Source: Bradyrhizobium huanghuaihaiense (lineage in GTDB: Bacteria; Pseudomonadota; Alphaproteobacteria; Rhizobiales; Xanthobacteraceae). Taken from it: a DNA stretch of 64,000 nucleotides. Under the pieces are notes generated by a model. It was not told the origin of the DNA. It ran no database searches and worked only from the letters and a program-made list of their open reading frames with translations. The stretch covers positions 1 through 64,000 of the forward strand of contig NZ_VLLA01000020.1 in assembly GCF_007830635.1 (NCBI RefSeq), read 5' to 3'. A program made the translations under genes and the position numbers. Every line of letters begins with the position of its first letter. Position 1 is the first letter of the stretch. Shown here piece after piece: positions 25,050-33,800 of this stretch.

Positions 25050-26591
25050 ATGAACGATCGCGTCAATTCCGACACCACCACGACCGGGAAGATCCTGAGG
25101 CCGCGCCGGCTTGCGCTGCTCGGCACCGTGGCCGCGCTTGGCGTGGCCGTGCTGGCCGGCTCTCCCGGTTTCACGCAGTTCGGCGTGACCTCTCTGGTCT
25201 CGCCCGCGCACGCCGCGGAAAGCGCTACGACCCCGCCGGGCTTCGCCGACCTCGTCGCCAAGGTCAAGCCCGCCGTGATCTCGGTGCGGGTCAAGATCGA
25301 CCGCGACAACGACAAGAACGCGATGCTGCAACAGAACCGGATGGATTCCGACGAGGACTCGCCGTTCGACCAGTTCTCGCGGCAGTTCGGCTTCCGCGGC
25401 CCGGGCGGCATGAACGGCATGCCGCGCCAGCGTCACCAGATGGTCACCGGCGAAGGCTCCGGCTTCTTCATCTCCGCCGACGGTTACGCCGTGACCAACA
25501 ATCACGTCGTCGATCACGCCGAGTCCGTGCAGGTCACCATGGACGACGGCACGACCTACACTGCGAAGGTGGTCGGCACCGATCCGAAGACCGATCTCGC
25601 GCTGATCAAGGTTGACGGCAAGAAGGACTTCCCCTCCGTCAAATTCGCCGAGCAGAAGCCGCGGATCGGCGACTGGGTGGTCGCGGTCGGCAATCCCTTC
25701 GGCCTCGGCGGCACCGTGACCGCCGGCATCGTCTCGGCCAGTGGCCGCGACATCGGCAACGGGCCCTATGACGATTTCATCCAGATCGACGCGCCGATCA
25801 ACAAGGGCAATTCCGGCGGCCCGGCTTTCGACATGAACGGCAACGTGATCGGCGTGAACACCGCGATCTTCTCGCCGTCGGGCGGCTCGGTCGGTATCGG
25901 CTTCGACATCCCGGCGACGACTGCAAAGCTCGTCGTCGCGCAGTTGAAGGACAAGGGTGCTGTGACGCGCGGCTGGCTCGGCGTGCAGGTGCAGCCGGTG
26001 ACCGCCGACATCGCCGACAGTCTCGGCCTGAAGGAGGCACGCGGTGCGATCGTCGACAATCCGCAGGACGGCAGCCCGGCAGCCAAGGCCGGGATCGAGG
26101 CGGGCGACGTCATCACCGGCGTCAACGGCACCGCGATCAAGGACTCCCGCGATCTCGCCCGCACCATCGCGACGCTGGCACCGGGCACGTCCGTGAAGCT
26201 CGATGTCTTCCACAAGGGCGGAAGCAAGACGGTGACGCTCACACTCGGCGAGTTGCCGAAGGAGCGGCAGGCGAACGGTAAATCCGATGAGGGCAAGGTG
26301 CAGCCGGACAAGGGCACGCCGCGCCTCGGGCTTAGCCTCGCGCCGGCAGGCGAGGTGCAGGGCGCCGGCCAGAAGGGCGTCGTCGTCACCGAGGTCGATC
26401 CGCAAGGGCCGGCAGCGCAGCGCGGCATCCAGACCGGCGACGTCATCCTCAATGTCGGCGGCAAGCCCGTCGCCAATGTCGGTGACGTCCGCGCTGAATT
26501 GGCGCAGGCAAAATCGTCCGGCAAGAACAGCGTGCTGCTTCAGGTGAAGGGCGCGGAGGCGACCCGGTTCGTCGCCGTGCCGCTCGCGTAA
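25050..26591 (+). CDS. DegP/HtrA-type periplasmic serine protease (Do family)
   Basis: A 513-residue envelope protease and chaperone. A signal region with hydrophobic core LALLGTVAALGVAVLA ends at AHA before AES. The catalytic triad is His in NNHVVDHAE, Asp in DPKTDLALIKV and Ser in NKGNSGGPAF. Two PDZ domains follow (about 285-370 and 415-505), each with a carboxylate-binding loop (GWLGV, RLGLSL). The ATG at 25050 gives a compact signal peptide; a GTG at 24993 is in frame. A strong terminator follows, so it is probably a single-gene unit. Confidence 0.92.
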   Translation: MNDRVNSDTTTTGKILRPRRLALLGTVAALGVAVLAGSPGFTQFGVTSLVSPAHAAESATTPPGFADLVAKVKPAVISVRVKIDRDNDKNAMLQQNRMDSDEDSPFDQFSRQFGFRGPGGMNGMPRQRHQMVTGEGSGFFISADGYAVTNNHVVDHAESVQVTMDDGTTYTAKVVGTDPKTDLALIKVDGKKDFPSVKFAEQKPRIGDWVVAVGNPFGLGGTVTAGIVSASGRDIGNGPYDDFIQIDAPINKGNSGGPAFDMNGNVIGVNTAIFSPSGGSVGIGFDIPATTAKLVVAQLKDKGAVTRGWLGVQVQPVTADIADSLGLKEARGAIVDNPQDGSPAAKAGIEAGDVITGVNGTAIKDSRDLARTIATLAPGTSVKLDVFHKGGSKTVTLTLGELPKERQANGKSDEGKVQPDKGTPRLGLSLAPAGEVQGAGQKGVVVTEVDPQGPAAQRGIQTGDVILNVGGKPVANVGDVRAELAQAKSSGKNSVLLQVKGAEATRFVAVPLA

Positions 26592-26616
26592 GCCTCTCGT
26601 TTTGAACGGCAATTCA

Positions 26617-26644
26617 AAAGGCGGCCCGCGGGCCGCCTTTTTTC
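26617..26644 (+). terminator. Rho-independent terminator after degP
   Basis: AAAAGGCGGCCC and GGGCCGCCTTTT form a perfect stem with a two-base loop, running into a T tract, 26 bases after the degP stop. Confidence 0.92.
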
Positions 26645-26835
26645 GTGCTGGCGTGAAAGATACCCACAGGTCGACGATAACATTCTCGTTAACGGCAGTA
26701 TTGGTGACGGATTCGTCCGAAAAAGCCGCGTTCGCTCGTCAGACTTTGGAGTCCATATTACCTGCAGGGGGTGGAGTTCCGAACGTCCGGCTGTTTTGTG
26801 GAACCGGCCGGTGTTCGCATTTGATCGGTGCCGAC

Positions 26836-27198
26836 ATGGATCGATTGAAGCTCTCGCTGAGACGTGCGCTGCTCGTGGCGCCGCTCGTGCTGTCGGCCGG
26901 AAGCGCCCTCGGGCGCGATGACGGCCGCTACGCGGATTCACCGCTCAAGCCCTGGTTCGACAGTCTGCGCAGCCATCTCGGCCCGTGCTGCTCGGATGCC
27001 GATGGATTTGCCGTCTCGGATCCCGATTGGGAATCGCACGACGGGCATTATCGCGTGCGTCTCGACGGTCAATGGGTGGATGTGCCGGATGAAGCCGTCA
27101 TCACCGAACCGAACCGGGCGGGGCGCACCATGGTCTGGCCGGTGAAGACGGCGTTCGGGATTTCGATTCGGTGCTTCATGCCGGGCAGCATGATCTGA
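26836..27198 (+). CDS. Small exported hypothetical protein
   Basis: A 120-residue protein. The N-terminus MDRLKLSLRRALLVAPLVLSAG looks like a signal peptide. The mature part contains two adjacent cysteines in GPCCSDADG and one near the C-terminus (RCFMPG), and tryptophan-rich text (GQWVDVPDEAVI). The CC..W..W layout recurs in exported proteins of Bradyrhizobium with no assigned role. The ATG at 26836 was chosen because it precedes the signal; the longer frame upstream has no support. Confidence 0.65.
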   Translation: MDRLKLSLRRALLVAPLVLSAGSALGRDDGRYADSPLKPWFDSLRSHLGPCCSDADGFAVSDPDWESHDGHYRVRLDGQWVDVPDEAVITEPNRAGRTMVWPVKTAFGISIRCFMPGSMI

Positions 27199-27210
27199 CG
27201 GGCGTCAGCG

Positions 27211-27486
27211 TCACCGCTTGCTGGATTTGCGCTTCGATTTCTTTGCCGCTTTCTTGGCCGTCTTCTTCTTGGACGTCTTTCGCTTGGACGCTTTCTTCGG
27301 GACTTTCTTGCCCTTCTTGCGGGCCTTCGAGAGTCCAATCGCGATCGCCTGCTTGCGACTCTTCACGCGTCCGCCGCGACCACCGCGTCCGCTCTTCGCG
27401 GTGCCCTTCTTGTAGCGGCGCATTTCGCTTTCGACATCGCTGCCGGAGCTGCGTGAGTAACGTCGTTTCTTTGCCTTGCGTGCCAT
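27211..27486 (-). CDS. Lysine-rich DUF6496-like small protein
   Basis: A 91-residue, very basic protein. Its centre (MRRYKKGTAKSGRGG, VKSRKQAIAIGLSKARKKG) matches the DUF6496 pattern, and the tail is a run of lysine, serine and arginine like histone H1 tails. It probably binds nucleic acid. A well-formed EcfG-like promoter lies 25 bases upstream of the ATG, so it is a likely general stress gene. It ends 12 bases from the convergent exported protein gene. Confidence 0.75.
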   Translation of the reverse strand: MARKAKKRRYSRSSGSDVESEMRRYKKGTAKSGRGGRGGRVKSRKQAIAIGLSKARKKGKKVPKKASKRKTSKKKTAKKAAKKSKRKSSKR

Positions 27487-27510
27487 GCGTTTTCTCCCTT
27501 GGCCGGGGAA

Positions 27511-27535
27511 AACCGCTCGACACAGGCATGGTTCC
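27511..27535 (-). promoter_or_regulatory. EcfG-like promoter
   Basis: Read on the minus strand: GGAAC, 16 bases, GGTT. The -10 element ends 25 bases before the ATG at 27486. Same geometry as the other EcfG-like sites in the window. Confidence 0.6.
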
Positions 27536-27576
27536 GAAAGCGCGTCGGCAACGCTCCGGATGATGAATGACGCAGG

Positions 27577-27771
27577 CTAGAATGAGTTTGCGAGCTCGAT
27601 CTCCGCTTCGAGCACCTGGATGCGCCGCGCGGCTTCGGCGAAGGACAGATCTCGCGCATATTGCGCAGGCTGATACGCCTCTTCGCTCAGCCGCTTCAGC
27701 TTCAATCCCTGCGCCCGGGACATTTGCTCCATGAGAAACGCCTTGGCGTCGTATTTACCCTGAACCTGCAT
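27577..27771 (-). CDS. DUF3072-like small protein
   Basis: A 64-residue protein whose body (MSRAQGLKLKRLSEEAYQP...LSFAEAARRIQVLEAEIELAN) follows the DUF3072 pattern of MTxAQ, a helix with LSEEA, then a helix with LTKAEASxRIxxL. The fold would be a SAP-like helical pair. DUF3072 domains often occur in small stress-related proteins, which fits its surroundings. It starts at ATG 27771. Confidence 0.65.
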   Translation of the reverse strand: MQVQGKYDAKAFLMEQMSRAQGLKLKRLSEEAYQPAQYARDLSFAEAARRIQVLEAEIELANSF

Positions 27772-27832
27772 GTCCGCTCTCCATTCTGAAATCGCGACTT
27801 GACTATATGTTCTTATTTTGTTCTAACAAGCC

Positions 27833-28108
27833 ATGGACAACAGAATTAATGAAATTCGACGTAAAATCAGCGCCTTGAGGTTGGAGATGGCCAACGTTGA
27901 GGCATCCGTGCGCGACCTGGTCGATCGGGGGCGCGACTGCACGGAAAAGGCCCTGGCGCAGATGGACCTGCGCCGGAAAATCAACCTGTTGATCGGCGAA
28001 TGGAGAGCTGCTGGCGGTGGCGATGTCCTGCCGGATGTCCGCAATCGTGTACGGCTTCGTCCGCTGAAGAAAGCCGCAGATCCCGCGCGGACGATCGCGC
28101 ACCGCTGA
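27833..28108 (+). CDS. Hypothetical coiled-coil protein
   Basis: A 91-residue soluble protein. The first 60 residues form a likely coiled coil (IRRKISALRLEMANVEASVRDLVDRG), after which comes a basic tail. The gene at 28127 follows by 18 bases and has the same character, so the two may form an operon and a complex. No family recognised. Confidence 0.55.
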   Translation: MDNRINEIRRKISALRLEMANVEASVRDLVDRGRDCTEKALAQMDLRRKINLLIGEWRAAGGGDVLPDVRNRVRLRPLKKAADPARTIAHR

Positions 28109-28126
28109 GAGCTTTGGGAGCGCGTC

Positions 28127-28303
28127 ATGGAGGAAGACCCGGACACGTACCGGATCCTGAGACTGCGCGCCGAGATTCTCGAACTGGGCTCCGCGATCCG
28201 GCAATTGCAGCGCGATGGTCTCGACGACGCCGCGGCCCAGCTCCTGATTGCGCGCAAGCGGGCGCAGCTCGACCATCTCGTGAAGACGCAGGCGGCGAGC
28301 TGA
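28127..28303 (+). CDS. Small helical hypothetical protein
   Basis: A 58-residue frame from ATG 28127 to TGA 28301-28303, reading MEEDPDTYRILRLRAEILEL and ending LDHLVKTQAAS. It is all helix, with regular leucine and isoleucine spacing. GGGAG lies 9-13 bases before the ATG. It directly follows the coiled-coil gene. Function unknown. Confidence 0.5.
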   Translation: MEEDPDTYRILRLRAEILELGSAIRQLQRDGLDDAAAQLLIARKRAQLDHLVKTQAAS

Positions 28304-28381
28304 ACATCGTTGACATCGGACGCAGCTAACGCGTCTGCCAGCGTGTGGCTTGAGAGAGATCGTATCGAACAACCAAAGCGA

Positions 28382-28407
28382 GAAGGCCCCGCGAACGCGA
28401 GGCCTTC
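28382..28407. terminator. Hairpin terminator
   Basis: GAAGGCC-C-CGCG-AA-CGCG-A-GGCCTTC forms a long stem, 17 bases beyond the stop of the minus-strand gene 28424-28651 and about 80 bases after the plus-strand gene ending at 28303. No long T run. Confidence 0.6.
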
Positions 28408-28423
28408 GATGCACGACTGCGCC

Positions 28424-28651
28424 TTACTTGGCGGTGCCTGTGCCCTTGGTCATCGTGCCGCCCTGATCGGAGCCGGGGCCAGAGCCGCCCTGGCCGGAGG
28501 CATCGGGACTCTTGGTCTTCGTGTTGGCGCCAGTCGTCTGAGAGGTCGACGATTCATGTTTCGCCTTATGCGACTTGGCCTGCGCGGCAAACGGTGCAGC
28601 GGCGAGGCCGCTTGCCAACATCACGGCGAGAGCGAGCTTGGTCGTCTTCAT
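28424..28651 (-). CDS. Small secreted serine/glycine/lysine-rich protein
   Basis: A 75-residue protein with signal peptide MKTTKLALAVMLASGLAAAPFAAQA and a low-complexity, hydrophilic mature part (TTGANTKTKSPDASGQGG...). Similar in design to the gene at 37454-37753. An EcfG-like promoter lies 39 bases upstream. The mature part is probably disordered and periplasmic. Function unknown. Confidence 0.65.
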   Translation of the reverse strand: MKTTKLALAVMLASGLAAAPFAAQAKSHKAKHESSTSQTTGANTKTKSPDASGQGGSGPGSDQGGTMTKGTGTAK

Positions 28652-28689
28652 GTGCGGGAACTCCCTGAGTTAAATTGACGCAGGCAGCC

Positions 28690-28714
28690 AACTGCCGTTG
28701 GTCACAGGAGTTCC
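28690..28714 (-). promoter_or_regulatory. EcfG-like promoter
   Basis: Minus strand: GGAAC, 16 bases, AGTT, 38 bases before the ATG at 28651. Confidence 0.55.
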
Positions 28715-28746
28715 CGACAAAGTAGACCCGCGTTTTCACGCGCGCT

Positions 28747-29016
28747 TCAAAATTCCTTGTCCTCGTCGATGATGAACACGACGCCCGTGAGCGTCGCACC
28801 GATTGCGAACGTCGTCACCAATGTGAGGGCGAAGACCAGGATCGCTTGGCTTCCGCCGTGATTGAGCAGATTGGCGACCGCCGGATTGGACAGAGTGAGC
28901 GCGAGACCGAATGCGAGCCCGAGAGCTGCGCCCATCATCGCATGCGTCACGAGCTTGATGACGCCAGTGGGAGAGAGCAGGCTCGGTGGCTTCTTGGGTG
29001 TCTTGTTCGCACGCAT
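28747..29016 (-). CDS. Small two-helix membrane protein
   Basis: An 89-residue protein with a basic N-terminus (MRANKTPKKPPSLLSP) and two membrane helices (MMGAALGLAFGLALTL and ILVFALTLVTTFAIGATLTGVVFII), ending IDEDKEF. The ATG at 29016 is chosen because a consensus EcfG-like promoter (GGAAC-N16-CGTT) ends 25 bases upstream; longer starts would overlap that promoter. Probably a stress-induced membrane protein of unknown role. Confidence 0.65.
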   Translation of the reverse strand: MRANKTPKKPPSLLSPTGVIKLVTHAMMGAALGLAFGLALTLSNPAVANLLNHGGSQAILVFALTLVTTFAIGATLTGVVFIIDEDKEF

Positions 29017-29041
29017 GGAACCAACCCTCGATTGCACATGC

Positions 29042-29066
29042 AACGCGCGCGATGATCGCCGGTTCC
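29042..29066 (-). promoter_or_regulatory. EcfG consensus promoter
   Basis: Minus strand: GGAAC, 16 bases, CGTT, an exact match to the consensus, 25 bases before the ATG at 29016. Confidence 0.7.
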
Positions 29067-29155
29067 ACTCGCATGAAGGAATTGTCATCCGCCGCTTCAT
29101 CCGGCGTTCATGCCGGGCTTGCGAGGATGAAGTCCATCAACATGGGACACTCGAT

Positions 29156-29377
29156 ATGGGTAAGGTCGTCTATCTCTATCGCTCGCTGGCCTATCGGAAT
29201 GCGGCCGCCGACATGTTGCGCAAGGCGCGCATGTTGCCGCGCGGTGCGGAACGAAGCGCAGCCCGCCGCTATGCGACGGCGCTGCGCGATCTCGCGCAAA
29301 CGGAAGCCTGGCTCGAAGGACGCGTCGCCGACGAGCCTCGCTCGATCCTGCGTACGAAAATCGCCGCGTCCGGTTAG
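29156..29377 (+). CDS. Small hypothetical helical protein
   Basis: A 73-residue basic protein (MGKVVYLYRSLAYRNAAADM..., then RYATALRDLAQTEAWLEGRV). The second half resembles the gene at 38360-38554 (WTALAREQDWLDGE), so both may belong to a small rhizobial family. The stop codon overlaps that of the convergent HWE kinase gene by three to four bases. Function unknown. Confidence 0.5.
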   Translation: MGKVVYLYRSLAYRNAAADMLRKARMLPRGAERSAARRYATALRDLAQTEAWLEGRVADEPRSILRTKIAASG

Positions 29378-30864
29378 CCCGACGCGCGCTGCAGCTCGGG
29401 GGAGGTGTCGGCGTCGAACTTGCCTTGCGTTACCGAGGCAGGGGTCTTGCGGGTCAGCGGCACGTCCAGGCGGCACAACAGGCCCTCGGCCCGCCAATCG
29501 AATTGTGCCCGTCCACCGAGCTGGGACTCGACGCTCGCAAGCAGGCTTCGCGTACCGAAACCGCGAGATTTCGGTGTCCTCACCAGCGGGCCGCCGGATT
29601 CCTCCCAGGTCAGCGTGAGGTGGTCTTCCTCGACCTGCCAGCCGATCAAGAGCCGGCCCGATCGCGTCGAGAGCGCGCCATATTTGGCGGAGTTGGTGAA
29701 GAGCTCGTGCAGCGCCAGCGCCAGCGTCTGTGCCGTCGCAGGGACCAGCTGAACCTCGGGACCAGCCAACCGGATCTGGTCGCCGAGCGAATAGGGTGCA
29801 AGCTCCTCGTCGATCAGCTTGGAAAGCTCGGCGCCCTGCCAGCTCGACAGCGACAGGATCGTGTGCACGCGCGCCAGCGCATTGATGCGTCCCTCGACGG
29901 CGTTGACATAGGCCTTGACCTCGTCGGCACGGGTGAGGCGCACGATCGATTGCGCCAGCGCCAGCGCATTCTTGGCGCGATGATCGACTTCCCGTGCCAG
30001 CAGGTTCTGCCGCTCCTCGGCACGCTTGCGCTCGGTGATGTCAACGGTGACGCCGCTCACGCGCACCACGCGGCCGGCCTGATCCACCGTCGCGGCCGCT
30101 GTGCCGACGCACCAGCGCACTTCACCGTCGGGGCGGCTGACGCGAAATTCCCCTTCATAGGCGCGTGCGCCGCTATTGAACGCAGCAATCGCCTGGCCGA
30201 ACCGGTCGACATCATCCGGGTGCAGCAGTGCCTGGATGTTCGCCGAGGTGACGTTGAAGGTCTCCGGCGTCACGCCGAAAATGCGGTACTGGCCTTCGTC
30301 CCACATCCAGTCGCCGTTGATCCAGTCCCAGTCCCAGGATCCCATCTTGCCGGCGGCGATCGCCATGCTGCGGCGCTGCTCGCTCTCGCGCAGCTTGGCG
30401 GTGGAGTTCTCCAGTTCCGCCGTGCGCGCGCGGACGCGGTCCTCGAGTTCCTGGTTCAGCCGTTCGAGCTCGCGGGTCTTGCGGTAGAGCTCGGAAAACA
30501 CCTTGATCTTGGCGCGCAGCACCTCCGGCACCACGGGCACCGGCACGTAGTCGACCGCGCCCATCTCGTAGCCGCGCAACCGGTCGATGTCGCTCACTTG
30601 AATGGCCGAGATGAAGATCATCGCGGTCTTCTGGAAGCGCGGATGTTCCCGGATCATCGCCGCGAGCTCGAAGCCGTCGAGCTCGGGCATGCAGACGTCG
30701 ACCAGGATCACCGCGATCTCGGTCTTGAGCAGCACCTCCAGCGCCTCGCGACCGGACGATGCGATCACGAGGTTCTCACCGAGATCCTTCAAGATCACCT
30801 CATAGGCGAGCAGCTTGGCCGGCTGGTCGTCGACGAGGAGGATATTGACCTTTTCGTGGTCCAT
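29374..30864 (-). CDS. REC-PAS-HWE histidine kinase
   Basis: A 496-residue soluble signalling protein. Residues 1-125 are a receiver domain (NILLVDDQPAK; phospho-acceptor D56 in VILVDVCMPELDG). A coiled coil (ELERLNQELEDRVRARTAEL) leads to a PAS domain (about 175-290; WDWDWINGDWMWDE, ending VDITERKRAEE). The kinase part is of the HWE/HisKA_2 kind, with EVDHRAKNALALAQSIVRL as its histidine box and LALHELFTNSAKYGAL as its N box. The ATG at 30864 lies 13 bases after the stop of the giant kinase, so the two are one operon. The receiver probably takes its phosphate from that kinase. HWE kinases often feed PhyR, the activator of EcfG-dependent stress genes. Confidence 0.88.
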   Translation of the reverse strand: MDHEKVNILLVDDQPAKLLAYEVILKDLGENLVIASSGREALEVLLKTEIAVILVDVCMPELDGFELAAMIREHPRFQKTAMIFISAIQVSDIDRLRGYEMGAVDYVPVPVVPEVLRAKIKVFSELYRKTRELERLNQELEDRVRARTAELENSTAKLRESEQRRSMAIAAGKMGSWDWDWINGDWMWDEGQYRIFGVTPETFNVTSANIQALLHPDDVDRFGQAIAAFNSGARAYEGEFRVSRPDGEVRWCVGTAAATVDQAGRVVRVSGVTVDITERKRAEERQNLLAREVDHRAKNALALAQSIVRLTRADEVKAYVNAVEGRINALARVHTILSLSSWQGAELSKLIDEELAPYSLGDQIRLAGPEVQLVPATAQTLALALHELFTNSAKYGALSTRSGRLLIGWQVEEDHLTLTWEESGGPLVRTPKSRGFGTRSLLASVESQLGGRAQFDWRAEGLLCRLDVPLTRKTPASVTQGKFDADTSPELQRASG

Positions 30865-30877
30865 TCGCGGATCCAGC

Positions 30878-33800
30878 TCAGCGGTGCAGCCACATGCGGA
30901 TCGCAAGCAGCAATTGATCGGTGTTGACGGGTTTTGCGAGGTAGTCGGAGGCACCGGCTTCCAGGCATTTCTCGCGGTCGCCTTTCATCGCCTTGGCGGT
31001 CAGTGCGATGATCGGAAGGCGGGCGAAGGCCGGGTTCTCGCGGATCACGCCGATGGTCTGATAGCCATCCATCTGCGGCATCATGATGTCCATCAGCACG
31101 ATGGCGATTTCCGGATTGGATTCGACCAGCGTCACGGCTTCGCTGCCTGTGGTCGCCGTCAGCACCTTCATGCCGCGCCGTTCCAGCACGCTCGACAGCG
31201 CGAAGATGTTGCGGGCGTCGTCGTCGACGAGCAGCGCGGTCTTGCCGATCAGGTCCTCGTCGGAACTGTTCAGCTTCTCCAGCATGCGCTGCTTCTCGAC
31301 CGGAAGTTCCGTGATCACGCGGTGCAGGAACAGCGCGGTTTCGTCGAGCAGACGTTCCGGCGATTCCACGCCCTTGACCACGATGCTGCGCGCCATGGTG
31401 TGCAACTCGGCGTCTTCCTCCGCCGAAAGCTCGCGGCCGGTGAAGACCACCACCGGCACGTTCGAGAGCGCCTCGTCGTTGCGGATCTGGTCCAGCACCT
31501 CGAAGCCGCTCATGTCGGGTAGGCGGAGGTCGAGCACCACGCAATCGCAGGGCGCTTCGCGCAGCATCGAGAGTGCGCCGGCGCCGGTGTCGGTCGCCAC
31601 GATCTCGATGTCGTCGTGATGCAGCAGCTCGCGGATCGAGAGCTGCTCGGCCTCGTTGTCCTCGACGATCAGGAGCCGCTTGCGCCGCGGCCGCGCATAT
31701 TCCTTGATCTGCGTCAGCGCCGCCGCGACGCCTTCGGTCGTCGTCGGCTTGTTGACGAACGAGAAGGCGCCGCGCGCCAGCGCATGCTGGCGGTCCTCGT
31801 CGAGCGTAATGATCTGCACGGGGATGTGGCGGGTCAGCGGATTGTGCTTGAGCTGGCTCAGCACCGTCCAGCCGAGCATGTCGGGCAGGAACACGTCGAG
31901 GGAGACCGCGCGGGGCTGGTACTGCTTGGCAAGCTCCAGCGCCTCCGCGCCGCGCGCGGCGACCAGCACCTTGAAGCCCTTGTCGCGCGCGAGGTCGACC
32001 AGCACCCGCGCATAATGCGGGTCGTCCTCGACGATCAGCAAGATGCTGTCGCCGGGCTCGAGGTTGAGACGGTCGTCGGGCAGCTGCTCGATGACGCGCT
32101 GCTGCTCCGGCGCGGCCGGCTGCAGCGCCGGGGGCTGGCTGTATTGCTGCGGCGACGGGGCGGCGCGCGGCGCCAGCGTCGGCCCGGAATATTTCAGCGG
32201 CAGATAGAGCGTGAAGGTCGAGCCCTTGCCCGGCGCGCTGCGCAGATGGATTTCGCCGCCGAGCAGGCTCGCGAGCTCGCGGCTGATGGCAAGGCCAAGG
32301 CCGGTGCCGCCATATTTACGGCTGGTGCCGGCGTCGGCCTGCTGGAATGCCTCGAAGATCAGCTTCTGCTTCTCCAGGGGAATGCCGATGCCGGTATCCG
32401 ACACCTCGAAAGCGATCACGGCCGGCGCGGAGTTCAGCACCGGGTGATCGGTTCCCCAGCCGCCGAGGGCGGCCTCGACCTTCAGGCGCACTTCGCCTTC
32501 GGCGGTGAACTTGAAGGCGTTGGAGAGCAGGTTCTTCAGAACCTGCTGCAGGCGCTTGGAGTCGGTGACGATGCTGCGCGCGAGGTTCGGATCGACGTCG
32601 ATCTTGAACGAGAGGCCGCGGTTCTCCGCCTCGTGCCGGAACGGCCGGCCGACGGTCTCGAGCAGGTTGGCGGTCAGGATCTCCTCGGCATCCACCGTCA
32701 CCGTGCCGGACTCGATCTTGGAGAGGTCGAGAATGTCGCTGATGAGGTTGAGCAGGTCGGTGCCGGCGCCGTGGATCGTACGGGCGAACTCGACCTGCTT
32801 GGCCGTGAGGTTGCCGTCCGGATTGTCGGTGAGCTGCTGACCGAGGATCAGGATCGAGTTCAGCGGCGTGCGCAGCTCGTGGCTCATATTGGCGAGGAAT
32901 TCGGATTTGTACTTCGAGGTCAGCGCGAGCTCGGTCGCCTTTTCCTCGAGCGCACGGCGGGCCTGCTCGATCTCCTGGTTCTTGCGCTCGACCTCGACGT
33001 TGCGCTCGGCGAGCTGCTGCGCCTTCTGCTCGAGCTGGTCGTTGGTCTGCTGCAATTCGCGCTGCTGGGTCTGGAGCTCGCCGGCGAGCTGCTGCGACTG
33101 CTTCAGCAGGCCTTCGGTCTGCATCGTCGCCTCGATCGAGTTGAGCACGATGCCGATGGAGTCGGTGAGCTGTTCGAGGAAGGTCATCTGCGAGGTCGTG
33201 AAGGAGGCGAGCGAGGCGAGCTCGATCACCGCCTTGACCTGGCCTTCGAACAGCACCGGCAGCACCACGAGGTTCTTCGGGGCGACCCGGAACAGCGCGG
33301 AATTGATCGGCACCACGTCCGTCGGAATGTCTGCGACCACGCGCGGCCGCCGGTCGAGCGCGCACTGGCCGATCAGGCCTTCGCCGAATTGCAGGACGCG
33401 CTGATAGGGATAGATGCCGTCGCCGGCATAGGAGGCGAGCAGCAGCAGCTGCGGATTGTCCTCGTTCTCGATCTGGTAGATCACGCCGGTGTGGGCGTTC
33501 ACCAGCGGCGACAGCTCGGTCAGCAGCAACCGGCCCACGGTGGCGAGGTCGCGCTGGCCCTGCAGCATGTTGGTGAATTTCGCGAGGTTGGTCTTCAGCC
33601 AGTCCTGCTCGGTGTTCACGTCCGTCGTCAGACGGAGGTTCGTGATCATCGTGTTGATGTTGTCTTTCAGCTCGGCCACTTCGCCGCGGGCATCGACCTG
33701 GATCGACCGCGTCAGGTCGCCCTTGGTCACGGCGGTCGCCACTTCCGCGATCGCGCGGACCTGCGAGGTGAGGTTCGCGGCCAGCAGATTGACGTTGCCG

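Noticed and set aside
24903..25050. FixK box as a degP regulator.
   Set aside because: It is about 140 bases before degP and much better spaced for the divergent usp gene.
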